Positions 1 to 12,300 of a stretch of DNA of 24,730 nucleotides are shown one piece after another. The stretch's first letter is position 1. Every line of letters begins with the position of its first letter. A model generated the notes under the pieces. It ran no database searches, was not told the origin of the DNA, and saw only the letters and a list, made by a program, of their open reading frames with translations. The stretch comes from Reticulitermes lucifugus. Taxonomy: Eukaryota; Arthropoda; Insecta; Blattodea; Rhinotermitidae. The stretch is taken from the NCBI GenBank assembly GCA_026260175.1, contig JAKCWW010002462.1:32155-56884 (forward strand), written 5' to 3'. Both the position numbers and the translations under genes were made by a program.

Positions 1-3000
1 GGGTTCTGTATGACGCAACTGCAAGATCATAAACAGCCACCTGTGCCCCACTCTGCCTCTTAAAGTAACTTGTGTTCATTTTTTGTAGGCCTTGTTTTCT
101 TGTGTTTCCGATTCAATCAGTGCTTTCCTACAACTATTGTTGTACCATGTTTATCATCACTGCCCCCCCCCCAACCCCCAACCCCATATGGTCCCTTCAA
201 AAATTTTGGATAGACGTTTCACTGTACCTGTTTGAACAAAAATTAGTTGGAAATGAGTGTATTGCATTTCTGTTTTCATTGTTTTGTCATGCCAAAGTAT
301 TAATCTTCCATATTTGTATGTTCTGAAATGTGCACTGCCTTAGACTTATTGGATCTATTCATAACTGTAAATTGATGGAGAGAGAAATTATAACCTCTGT
401 GCTGTCATGCTTTCGTAAAATTAAAATGCTGTATCTAACTCACATGTGCCCTTCTTGCATATGTAGATTAAATTTCCTTTATGTGATAAAATTTTCCGTA
501 ACTGGCTTTCATAGAGTTCAGCAGCAAATCCGTGGATGTACAAATGAATTACTTTGAAAGTCGGTTCTGGAATGATGATAACAATTTTTGAGAACTAAGA
601 CATTTTATGCCGTTCAGTAGCAAGGCTCTTCTCATTCCACATAATAAAACTGGTTTGTAATATTCTGTGCATGACTGCAGTGTCACTATTTTGTAGTAAA
701 ATTATGGTAATTGTTTTGTTAACACAGTTGGATGTTGATGTTAATGTGATGAATTATGCTGGGTACTTTGGTCAGAATAAAGTTTGTTGGAATGATAGGG
801 TTAGATGTGGCCAGTAGCAGTTTGACTTAAAACTGTTGTTCACAACATTGTATGCTGACCTGTGGACAGTCATGTCTAGAGCAAGGTCTTGGGCATAGAG
901 ATAAACTGAAAAGAGTTACGAATACTCCAAGTACTATAGTTAGGTGAGTAAGTTGTGTATTCACTTGCAAGAAGGATAGGTGTGGTGTAATTCTGGCGTA
1001 GGTACTTGCTTGGTTATTTTTTGCATACATGTTGGACTCCACTGTAACTGACATAAATGAGACTGAGCAGTAGGGAAATTAATTAGAAAGCTGGTGGATC
1101 TCATGAAACAATAAATAAGAAGTAATTATCGCTGGCATTTAGTAAACATGACAATAATGTGTCAACCACAGATGTTCTATACAATAATTTTTAAATAACA
1201 TAATGTTAAATTCATTATGTAGTTAAAAAAAAGTAATGTTTTTCATGTCCACGTCATGAAGGCAGGGGGAGTGGAGGTATAGCGTCACTTATTCTTAATT
1301 TTGGCTCTAGATGAAGGTGAGTGGTCAGTTTCATGCTTCAGCCACTTTATCCCTTGGAAAGAACCCCGGTACCCATCAAATAGGCTGGGTGGGTCCCAGA
1401 GCCGGTGTGGATGTTCTGGAGAAGAGAAAAATCTCTTGCCTCTTTGAACCCCATGTTGTCAAGGCTGTAACCTAGTCTCTTTTCCAACTGTACTTTCAAG
1501 GCTCCTTAAATTCATTATTAAAATTATTATTTTTGGCTTGTTATTTATTTGTTGATAGAATCCAGGCAGTTAGGATAGCAGTAGTGGAGATTCCACAACA
1601 TTTGTGTTTCATTATTATGTTATGAGTTTAAAGTCCATCAGAAGACTAGTAGGATGGTCTGTTGTTCAGTCATAGCCAGTTGTCAATATCATTGCTCTCT
1701 TGAAACGAGGTTGTTTGGACCTATGTATGAACAGGTAAGAGAGGAAGGGTCTTGAAGGTTTTTGTAGTTGCACTGACTGACAGTGTTTATTGACTCATGT
1801 TCGTGTGTTTATTTAACTATACTATCAGTAACTCAGACTGCAATACTGAAGGACTGTGCAGCTGTAATTTTCATTACAGTACTGGAGTGCAAGGATTGTT
1901 ATTAAGATAATTTGAAGAGTTAACAATAATCTGGTTGAGACTTACTCACAGTCTGCAGTATTTCTAATTAAACAGCACATTTATGTAATAGACATGTTTT
2001 GTGCCTATACTGAATTCTACATTATTGGAGTAGTGGTGCCAAGAGGTGGACTATGCAAGGTTTATATGCAGCACTAGTTGTCTGTATTATATCTACACAT
2101 GTGTCTATGTGTGATCTATAAATATTGCTGTAGCTGGTTGAAGGTTTTTGTGTGTGAATTTATAGGTTCATGGACATGTCAAGAATATAGAAGTGTCACA
2201 TCATGTAACATAGATTTGCTGTATGTGTACTTGGTCTGATGAATGTGAGATGCATACGAAGTGTGCATGCACTCTTTAATATCGCTTGTAATTTGTGATA
2301 AAATAAATGCTGCAGCTTGTGGAGGATATGCCCATTCAGATTGTACAGATGTAACCCATACCTTATGTAAGGTGAAGAAGAAATTGCTGTTAGATGGCAT
2401 CATTTGCTGTATGAAGTGTGTGTGTAGTAGTAAATGTTGAGCAGAATCACAACTTGTTTTTCTGGGTAGTTTACTTACGACATTCCCTTTATGAAAGATA
2501 TTTGCTAAGTACTGTAATTTCTTCTTTGTGTGATGGCCTGTGGTTAGTCATGCTGCCCTGTGTTCAAGACCAGGCACAGAAATACTTTGCAGAAAGGTTA
2601 CTTATATTCATGTTTGGGAGCTGGTATGATGTGGCAGCACTGCTCAAATTAAAAATTATTAATCCCTGTATCACTGAAAGAATGAAAACTGCTTAGTATG
2701 AATATATTACTGATGACAAATATGCTGGATCTACAAGAAGCCATATAAAATTGTCTTAGGCATGTAAGAGCTGGAGTTTTGAATTAATCACATTGTTCTT
2801 TATTGTTCAAATGTTGCCACATACAGTTTTGATAATGTTCACTTACACAGCTTGCCTTAATTGTCTTGAATGAAATGTTAAGGTGTTTGTGTTATTAAAT
2901 TATATTTGGTTCTCCATATGGAAAATTCTGAAAACGTGTGTTCTGACATCTGTCACTGTAAATTATCTAATGTTTTAAGTAACAAATTATCATTTAAGGC

Positions 3001-3267
3001 TGTAAGTGTGGGTTATTGAATGAAGTTACAGGATCACTTGGTTTTATAATATTACACTTCATTTCAGACAAGATGTGCAATGTGGGTCAACATTTTTAAG
3101 AACTCCAATTTTTCTGTACTTCTTTAATGTTGATGTATAATCTGAAAACTCACTACTGCTATCCACAGATTCTGTAAAACTTGATGCTCATTGTTGAGTG
3201 TTGTAATATCGTAACAGTGTTATTACTTTGGGGTGTAAATTTTATTTTTATAATTTTTGTTTTCCAG
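1..3267. other. Non-coding 5' stretch: upstream intron or intergenic DNA
   Basis: No convincing exon is visible on either strand. Open frames here are short, lack paired splice sites and resemble nothing I recognise. Because the first visible exon of the SWIB gene starts at 3268 behind a good acceptor, at least its 3' part must be intron. The stretch contains a 10-base C run (163-172), AATAAA-type hexamers near 643 and 774, and one copy of an anonymous repeat (1320-1410). The left edge has short open frames (for example nine codons ending in TAA at 30-32) that could be the tail of an upstream gene, but this cannot be supported. Confidence 0.5.
1320..1410 (+). repeat. Anonymous interspersed repeat R2, copy A
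   Basis: The segment reads (in pieces) GTGGTCAGTTTCATGC, CAGCCACTTTA, TACCCATCA, GGGTGGG and GCCGGTGTGG. The same ordered blocks occur in reverse complement at 24141-24219, where about 13 bases between CACTTTA and TACC are missing. This is direct evidence of a dispersed family. Its class is unknown; the compact size would suit a SINE tail or core, which is inference. Confidence 0.6.
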
Positions 3268-3358
3268 CCATCCTTAAGGATGCAGACCTTACAACAATGT
3301 CTGCAAAGAAAGTGCGGCAACAGGTTGAAGAAAAGCTAGATGTGGATCTGACTGACAG
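3268..3358 (+). CDS. SWIB gene, first visible exon (DEK_C domain, part 1)
   Basis: The acceptor is TTTTCCAG at 3260-3267 and the donor is GTAGGT at 3359. Two bases (CC) finish a codon begun upstream, then [20 protein letters not shown] and EKLDVDLTD follow, with two bases of an Arg codon at the end. This is the start of the DEK_C helical fold. The incoming split codon proves that an earlier coding exon exists. Confidence 0.9.
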
Positions 3359-6300
3359 GTAGGTGATGCATGTTCCAAAATTTATTGTTTATCAGATTTT
3401 TTCCAGATAGTGGCCTGCATCTGATGTTATGTGTCCTAGGCTGTTTGGTTTGATATATCTTGCATTTCTTGGAAATAAATGTGATGTTGCCTGTGAGAAC
3501 ACGTTTTTTTTAACAAAAATTTACTGCATGAAAGGTAAGGTAACTGGTATTGTGGGTGCTGGCCATTATGCCCCCTGCTGTACTGCACCTGGTGCTTCCC
3601 ATTGGTACTCGTGCCACTTTTTGTTTTAGACCATGACGTCTGTTTTGTCAGTTGTACTGTCAGTCTGTGGTCAGTACCAGAAAATTGTGATGGGAAAGTG
3701 CAATGCAATTGCAAATGGTGTACTTTGTGCTGTACTGTGCCCTAGAAAGGTATACCACACTGATTTTCATGTTAACTCATAATTGTTGAGTGGTGCCACA
3801 TGGAATCATCTTTACCAAATTTCACTCAAATCAGTCAAGAAATATGGAAAGTATGGATAGGAATTCATGTATGCCCTTAAATAAAGTATAACTCATTGTG
3901 AAGATTTTCGTGAAACTTAGGCTTTTTGCCCTGTTGAAGTAGAAAAGGCACATTGGAATCTAAAAATTGTGCAGGTTGGGTGGTTATCAAGCCAAGTTTG
4001 TAGTTTCAGGTACATGATTATGAAAACAATATTTGTATTTGCGTTGTCCTCTGTGGAACATCGATACCTAAAATATGTGAATGTATTGTAGGTGCATCTA
4101 CATGGTCATTGTTATATGGATTGATGTCCTTGCCTTTTGTTTGTAGAAAGAAAGAGGTGGATGATTTAGTTATGGAGTGTCTCCAGGAGAAGCAAGATGG
4201 TAAGGGTAAAGACAGTGGTAAAAAAAAGAAAGGTAAGGGAAAGGATGAAGATGATGACGACGATGACGATGAAGATGAAGAGGAGGAAGAGGAAGAAGAA
4301 GAAGAAGAAGAAGAAGAGAAACCTAAACCGAAGAGGGGAGGTGGAGGTGCCAAGAAACCTCCACCAAAGAAGGCCAAGAAAGCTAGCAGTGAGGAGAGCG
4401 ATGAAGGCTCAGATGAAGTGAGTACAACTGCTGTCAGATTTGGTGGGTAATATTCTGCTTGAAATTGTACTAGCACATGTAGAGTGATGGGTAACTTGTT
4501 TGGTGCGTAATATGCAGCTGTATTACCTATTTGTTTGATAAGAATAAGATTAACTCTTGCTGCACCATGTGTGGAGGCAAAGTTGTGGAGGACCAGTGCT
4601 TATTCTGTTCTAATGATCATAACATCATCATTCATAATTGGCTGAAGGAAATGTTCAGATAAAACACCTGTTAGCTTCATCATGCCAATCCGTCTACAAG
4701 TATTAGGGCAGTGCCAACTGGATGGATTTATATGACATTCGATATGAAATTTTGTCTAGAAATTCATAGGTTTGTTACAATCGGGCAAAAAAATCAGGCA
4801 CTTTGCGTGTTTTATTGTTGCTGGTGACATTAAATCACCTTACAAGCACTCTCTTCAAGTGAAATGGTATCAGGCTTTTAGAATAGTCAAGGAGGTATAA
4901 ACATTATGCGAATGCATTACATTGTTATGTTGTATGTACATGGCATATGTTGTCTGTGTTATGGTACAATTTTATGTGTTGGATATCCATAGTACATTTT
5001 GCTACCCAAAACAAAGACTGAATGTGACAGCCAGTTTTATTCCAAAGTTTCATAACAAAACATGAATGTGTTTTGGTAATACAGTAATTTTTATTTTTCA
5101 CCTGTGTGTCTGTCTTAGGAAGCTGATGTTCATTCACTAACAGTATACCTCTTCTACTTTTTGAAACCTGTTGTTGACATTGCATCATTAGTTCTCAATA
5201 AAGGTTCATATTCTGCAGCAGTACATGTACATTGTGTTTGGATGGATATTGTGTGTGTGTGTTGACTACTGTAAACTGTTGTGACATTGTGTGGGTTGCT
5301 TGTATGATTTGGGAGGCCTGCAGGAAATACAATTTCTATGAGGAGTACATGCCTCATTTTTGTAAAAGGGTGTTCAAACTGTGACTTATTGTTTTTTAGG
5401 ATGTAAGTGATGAGGAGTACAGTCCAAAGAAGGGCAAAAATGCACCCGCCAAGAAGGGGAAGACAGCCAAGAAGAAGAAGGGTAGTGAGAGTGACAGTGA
5501 TGAAGACTGGGTCAAGACAAGGAAAACCAATTCAGGCGGCGGTGGCGGCGGAGGAGGAGGAGGTGGTGGTGGTGGTGGTGGTGGTGGTGGAGGAGGAGGA
5601 GCAGGCAAGAAGGCAACTGGGGTAAGCAGATAGTTTGGATGCTGGATTTTAACCCTTTGGTCTGTGTTGTGCTGTCAGAGGGAATTCTTATGGTGTGTTT
5701 TGCATCTGTCGAAGTATGGAGGGTAATTCTGCGTGGGTTTTAAGGAGATTTTATTTATGTTCCACGTTTTTCTCCTAACGTTGCTACTGCTGTGGTGTAT
5801 TTAAAATTGTTACAAACTGTCATCTTACAAATTAGGGCTTCAGTTTTTATTTCTTGTGCCCTATCATAATTATGCGTGCTGGAATAGATAGACTTTGTTT
5901 TCAGAAAGTGGAATTAAACATACAAGTTATAGCGTAGGGGTGCATGCCATGTCTACACTTTGAAACAGCTTTTGAATATGTTGTCACCTGTGCTGGTCAT
6001 GTTTTATTGAGATTGGTCAACAGACTGCATGAATCATTGTGAGGTTGCAGGTGAATTTGCTAATCAGCTGAGCAGTGAAATAAAACAATTTAGTAAATTG
6101 TGTTTCAGTGGAAATTTTATAAAAGTTTTGCTGGCTCAAAATTAAAATGTATTGTTAATTACATTGCTGACAGTATGTGGTTGTTACAAATATGTTCACA
6201 AATATACTTGAATTGAAAGTGTTTTATATACTGTCATCTGTGAAATTCTTAGACCTCTATGCCTTATTTGACTGCCACATGTGAGGCAGATGTTAATGCG

Positions 6301-9300
6301 ATATGTGGTTATGGAGGTTCTGTTCTGTAAGGAATGTGTACCACTTTTTGTCTTTGCTGTTTTTAAGTAATTTGTAACTCTGTGACAGAATTCTGATGTA
6401 AGGTATAACAGAATTTAAAGAAAAATTTTCTAGTTTGTTATATTGGATTAAATGATTTATGACTCAGTATGTATTTATAATTTTAATATTTCATCAGAAT
6501 TAAGTTAAGTTTCAAGTGTGAGTAATTCAGTTATCACTTGTCCTGCAGATTTAAGAGGCACAGTGCTGGAATGTACTTGTTTTGTTTATCATGTAAATGT
6601 CAGTATTTGTAAGGATAAGCACAGTGTAACCTTGAGATTGTAACAACCAGTCAGCAATTCTCTCTTGTAAGCGGTAGTTCTCGTTTGTTTAGGGAAAGCG
6701 AGGTACTGGTAGTGGTTATACTCGGGCCTACACTCTCAGTCCCGAACTTGCAGCTGTGGTTGGTGCAGAAGCAATGGCCCGCCATGAAGTTGTTAAAAAA
6801 ATTTGGGCCATAATTAAGGAGAAGAATCTGTATGTAAGTATTTTTCTCTTCGTGTATTATTGGTATGTGTCAGTCAAGAGTTGAATCTTAAAGTGTGGAC
6901 CTGAGCCGTGATACTCTGATGGTTAGCTAATCCTACCACACACCTCTGGTGATAGTAACATCACTGAATTATCAGTGGGAAGGGGAAACAGATATGCTTT
7001 GAGAATTGGCTACTGCATAGGTCAGTTGGTTGGCCATTAGCTTTTCATGGCAGAGACGTAAGTTCAGTCCCAGGGCAGTCTGTGAGATTTGTGGTGGACA
7101 AAGTGGCACTGGGACAGGCCTTGTGTGAGTACTTAACGTTCACCAGTGTGCCATGTTCATGTTCATATACCATGGGTATGTTATAGTCTCGGAGACTGAT
7201 AGTATTGCCAAAGAAACCACCAATTATTTGGTGTGGTGGTAGGCCTTGTTACTCTGCAACGGATTGAACAGCAGGAAGCCAATGCTCAAGTCAGCAAGGA
7301 TAATGATGCAAAGTTGTTGACCTGAATAAATGCGTAAGGAAATATGAAAGGGGATGCATACCAATATCTGATTTCATTGTGGCTTACTGATAATACTCGT
7401 GCAACTGAAAATTATAGTATTAAATAGTGTTGGTGTGTTCTGAATTCAGTTATGTTTGTGTCATATTTAGCTTAGGACTTAACAGAATTCTGAATCAATG
7501 CAGATGTATTGTGAGACATTTGTGAATAGTTGGAATGTGTGAACATAATGAGAGAGATGCGTAAACACAAGTGCAAAAGCCTTATATATATATATATATA
7601 TATAATAAATAAGAGCAGTGGACTGTTTCTTCCCTTTTCTCTTGTTTTGCCCCTGTTTCACTTGTTGGCTATTTATACATACCAAATATCTGGTTCCATC
7701 TCTCTCATAGTTTTACATCCTGTCACTTGATCTATCCAACAGCATCTCACCTGTCCTATGCTTATTTTTGCCCAGCTTATCTTCTTGAAATGAAGCAAGG
7801 AAATCTTGCAATAGAAGAGTATGCTTTGAGTTATGCTCAACTCTTTCCATTTATTTCTAATACACTGCTAATGGTTATGTAGCTCTCCCACCTGTAAATG
7901 TTCCCAAGTATCCAGAGTTACTGGTATCTAAATTATGCTGAATTTTTTATTTTGTTTTTCTTCACACATCTTTATTTTTTAATTTATCCCTACACTTCAT
8001 TTACCATCAAATTAACAGTGTGAAATTCATTTACCATATTTGTTCAGTACACAATTTCTGCAGCTGGTTTCAGTATGATGCACCTTGGGCTGTGTTAAAA
8101 GAAATGTACTCTATTATATTCAGCAATAAAGTAGTTTATTGCTTCATGCTGGTGCAGTAAAACCTCATTAATTCCAATTTGGCTGGTTCAGACTATTATA
8201 AAATGCAAAGCATGTGTCATTCTCTGCCCTTAAACATAGGATTTAGTGTGTGCTTTTTAATGTGCTCAGTTTTAAATGCAGTTAATTTGTAATTCAAAGT
8301 TATGTTACAGCCCTTTGATTACTAAAAGTTTAATAATTCAAAATGTCACATTATTTTCTAGACAGTTTGTGTAAACATACATGGTACTGCAGAATATTGC
8401 AGTCAGTGTTCTTTTGTCACAGCAGCAGCAGGGCTCAGACCAGTGTCAGTACTTCAGCTGGGTTACTGTACACTCCATGACTTTTGTGGAGACAACCACA
8501 GTTCAGCTGTATGTGCATGCCTGCTGAATATATTTGTAGCTGGATTTTGGTTATCTCTGTGATGGTCATGCTGGTGTGTGGTGTCTGCTACTTTGTGTCA
8601 TGGTATGTACGGAGGACAAGCTACCAACCATTGCACGTGCTGTGTACTGGTGTGAAACAAGTGGGACAAGTTGCAAGGTGACAAGGATTGTCCTACTAAG
8701 CTTTGAAAAGTTTCTCAGTGTAGACGAATCGATCCCACCCATTGGTAGTCTTGCTGTGATATGAATAAACTATTGTGTGAACTGTGTATGTACTGGGCAT
8801 TTTTTGTGGTGTTATTCATACATTGTGTATGGGAATGAAGTATATGAGTGAACTGAACTACAGCTGACACCAACCTTTCTGTGCTGTGAAGGCACCACTG
8901 TGTATTCTATGCATGGAGTCATCATTTTCCATATCATACTTCGTGTACAGTGGAGTAATCTGGCTGAGCTACTAGCTCTGGTTCAGGCCTCACCACTACA
9001 TTACAAGAACAGTGGCTGCACTGTTCTGCATTGGAGCACTACAGTCACAGTTTGACAGATTTGAATTATTGTTTGTTGGCTTGTATTTGGATGTAAATTG
9101 TATTATATAGTAGGCATTTAAGAAATACAGGATGTGGATCATCAGATCATTCAATTATGTAAAGATGTCATTGCTTACAACATATCATAACTTAAAGCAA
9201 TCAGGTAACAGGTAAGTATGCAGCGAAAAACATAGATTATTTTAACCCCAGTTTTTCAGTCCTGAGCACTTTGAATTAATGAGGTTTTACTGTATTGTAT

Positions 9301-12300
9301 TTAGCGAGGAGCCTGGTGTCTTAAAAAAAATAAAAGTGCCCTTCTCTCTTTTTATGACATTACACATTTCAGTTGCATGTGTGAATGTTGGTGTAAAGTA
9401 AAGATTAGAGATCAGTGTCTTGCCTAACAATTCTACACAGTACAGAATTTGTTTGTTACAGGATCCCAAGAATAAACAATTTGCCATATGCAATGATGAG
9501 CTGCTTAAAGTGTTTGGTAAGTGTTACACTCAAGTGTTTGTCCATTATTGACACTTACTAGTCATAAAACAAATTTCAGGCCAAGATCATTAGCAGCTTG
9601 GGTTTTGTTAGGTGGTGTTTTTATGTGTGTGTGTGTGTTTTGTTGTTTCTTGTAGGTGATCCATACTTCAGAAAGTTGTGCATTAGTCTTGCTTTAAGTT
9701 TGACAATTTTTAGGCACATTTGCAAAATTGTGAAAAGCCACTATTAGCGTCGTCACATCTTGCCATCTGTGTCTGTCTGTCTGCATGGAATGACTCTGCT
9801 CCCACTGGATGGATTTTCACAAAATTTAATATTAGAGGAATTTTTGAAATTCTGTCAAGAAAATTAAAGTTTTATTAAAATCTGACAAGAATAACGGGTA
9901 CTTTACATGAAGACCTGTGTACATTTATGATAATATCTTGCTGAATTCTTTTGAGAATGAGAAATATTGCAGACAAACGTAGAGAAAATCAAAACAAACA
10001 TTTTATGTTAATAAACTTTTTTCGGAAATCGTGCTGTTTATGAGGTAATGTGCAAAAATGTGGTAGAGCCAGACAGGCTACAGATGACAATATAATACAG
10101 CGCATGCTCTTTGCATGTCAGATAACTACGGCAAGAATACAGATACACACTCATAATATTTAATACTTCCTGGTTTTCCACGGCAACAATGGTTACAAGA
10201 ACGCACCTCAGTGTGACGTTATACCTACATTGCCTGTCGCGTTAAATCTAGTGGGAATGATTTGTGTATTTCTGACTTAGTTTATTTTGATGCTAGAAGC
10301 ACATAATATATGAATTTTGGAGTTATGGGTGATAACCAAGATTTGGGGGATTATTTGGTTTTGATTATGAGAAATGTTTTGAAGATACAGGGGGCTGTTA
10401 GAAAGTATTGCCTTCTGTTTTTTATTTCATGTGACATGTGACAATTTCACAGAACTTCACTACAACATTGCTGAAGGCATAGTTACTTTTCAGTGTATTC
10501 TCCACCTTTGTCGACGTGTTCTGCAGTGCGTCGTGGGTGTAATGGTATCCTCACAGGTTCCCCCCCCCCCAAAGGACCAAACAGGTGATAATAATCTGAT
10601 AGTGTGAGATCAAGATGTGTAGGACTGTGGCATCCAGTGACAACAGACCTTGGAATAGGCAAGCTGTTTAATGATTGCCATTATGCTGCCTTTACCAATG
10701 GAATAGGGTGGAGCATAGTTTATCTGTTGTTATGCAGTGGTTGCCACATATCAGTTCGTCAGCCTGGCAAATCTTTTGAGGCATTGCTGCGAGTGCAGCT
10801 GTTCTACGATTTGTTTCAGCTTCTTTAGTCTGTCTTGCCCTTAGGTTTCCAGGAGGTTAAGGCTCCCAGATTTCTAGACAATTGGCACATGAAGGTGGTA
10901 AGGTTGTCAGCCCTACGCACCGTCTGCCTTTACTCCGCAGGAAATATTCCTGGTACTCATTTCTGTTAGAGGCTGAGTCGACATCAGGACCATACTGTGA
11001 CAGAAAGGATTATGTCAATGAAAAATTCCAATGACACCATCAGGAATCGAACCCGCGACCTTCCGGCATGTAGCGCAGTGCCTCAACCAACTGCGCCACC
11101 GCATGCCTCTGTCTTACCCATTGTTGAACAGTATTCGCGTAACAGTAGCTTCAGCATACACTTTGAGGAAACATTCATGAATACATGTCAGCTTCTCACC
11201 TTCAGCAGCCGAAAACTCCATCACTGTGCTTTTAACTGCATGTTAACCTCTGCCATTTTAGAATCAATTGTGCTGCCATCTCTTGAGCGAAACAGTTGTG
11301 ACTAATTGAATATGATCACAAATGTTTATCTTCACTTATGTAGTGGTTATTCCCCAAAAAGTTATGTAAGGAAATTAAAAAAGTTGGCATTACTTCCTGA
11401 CTTCTGTTGGATAATTTATCATGTTAAACACAAGTTATAATTGGATAAATTCAGTGATAAAAGCAAGTGATACCATGAAAAAGGGAATAAAAGTCTGTGT
11501 TTTGTTGTACCTTACATGTTTCTGACAGTTTTTGCTCATTATCAACTCATATAAACCTAGTGGTTTCTAAATTGTGCTCCTGCATAACACTGGTATGCTG
11601 CAAGGTGGACCATGGTGTTCGGCCTCTCAAGTAATAGCAGCCTTTCTCACTTCATAGAAAAGTGAAGTTGATTCCTAAAATTTTCTCAGCTATACATTTG
11701 TCTCAGCCCTTACATAAAATCGGTCCATTCATTCTGGTCCATTATATAATACTAGGAGCATTTCAGAAGTTTTGTGTATGGTTTTATTGTAATAACAAAA
11801 TACGAGATAAAAATACTATTGATATTCCTGAATGTATACCCATATGTCCTCTACTCATTGTAATCACCAGCACTGTCCACACACTTCCCATCTACGTGGT
11901 AAACGATCAATTGCAGCTCTTTATTCGTCCTTGGCCAGACACTTTAAACAGGCAGTGACAGCAGTGTTGATATCGTCTTCCGATTGAAATCGTTTTCCCC
12001 GAAGATGTTTTTTCACACGTGAAAACAACCAATAATGACATGGGGCGAGATCTGGAGAGTAGGGAGGATGTGCCAACACCTCTCAGCCCCAACGCTGCAC
12101 CAGATTTTGCACATCACGATGGTGAAGATGTGTTGCGTTGTCCTGGAGCAAAATTTCACCACGTTCCAGCAGTTCTGGTTGTTTACGGCGAAGAGCCTTC
12201 CTCACCTTATGCTGCAAGAGTGAGCAGTAATATCGGCCATTAACCGTGTTACGAACTGGCACGGGATGGTCAAACACAAGCCCATTTCCGCTGAAGAACA

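Larger units (their letters stand above)
6834..9461 (+). other. SWIB gene intron (2628 bp) with SINE, (TA)n and pogo-like element
   Basis: GT-AG intron splitting the SWIB domain. It carries a tRNA-derived SINE (about 7005-7200), a TA microsatellite (7583-7604) and a pogo/Tigger-like element (8155-9292), which together make up about half of it. Confidence 0.75.

Noticed and set aside
72..557. Short plus-strand frames at the left edge, rich in Phe, Cys and Ile
   Set aside because: Typical translation of T-rich non-coding DNA; no motif or splice support.
2533..2590. tRNA-like stretch (GTGGTTAGTCATGC ... GTGTTCAAGACC)
   Set aside because: Weak similarity to A and B boxes only, no body match to the other SINEs; too little to call.
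4018..4476. Minus-strand frame with a long poly-Ser run
   Set aside because: It is the antisense shadow of the GAA/GAG acidic tract in the SWIB exon 4147-4417.
5396..5608. Minus-strand frame with poly-Pro
   Set aside because: Antisense of the GGN poly-glycine codons in exon 5400-5621.
11041..11107. Possible tRNA gene on the minus strand
   Set aside because: A and B boxes are perfect, but the sequence continues into a SINE body and does not close into a full acceptor stem, so it is a retroposon head.
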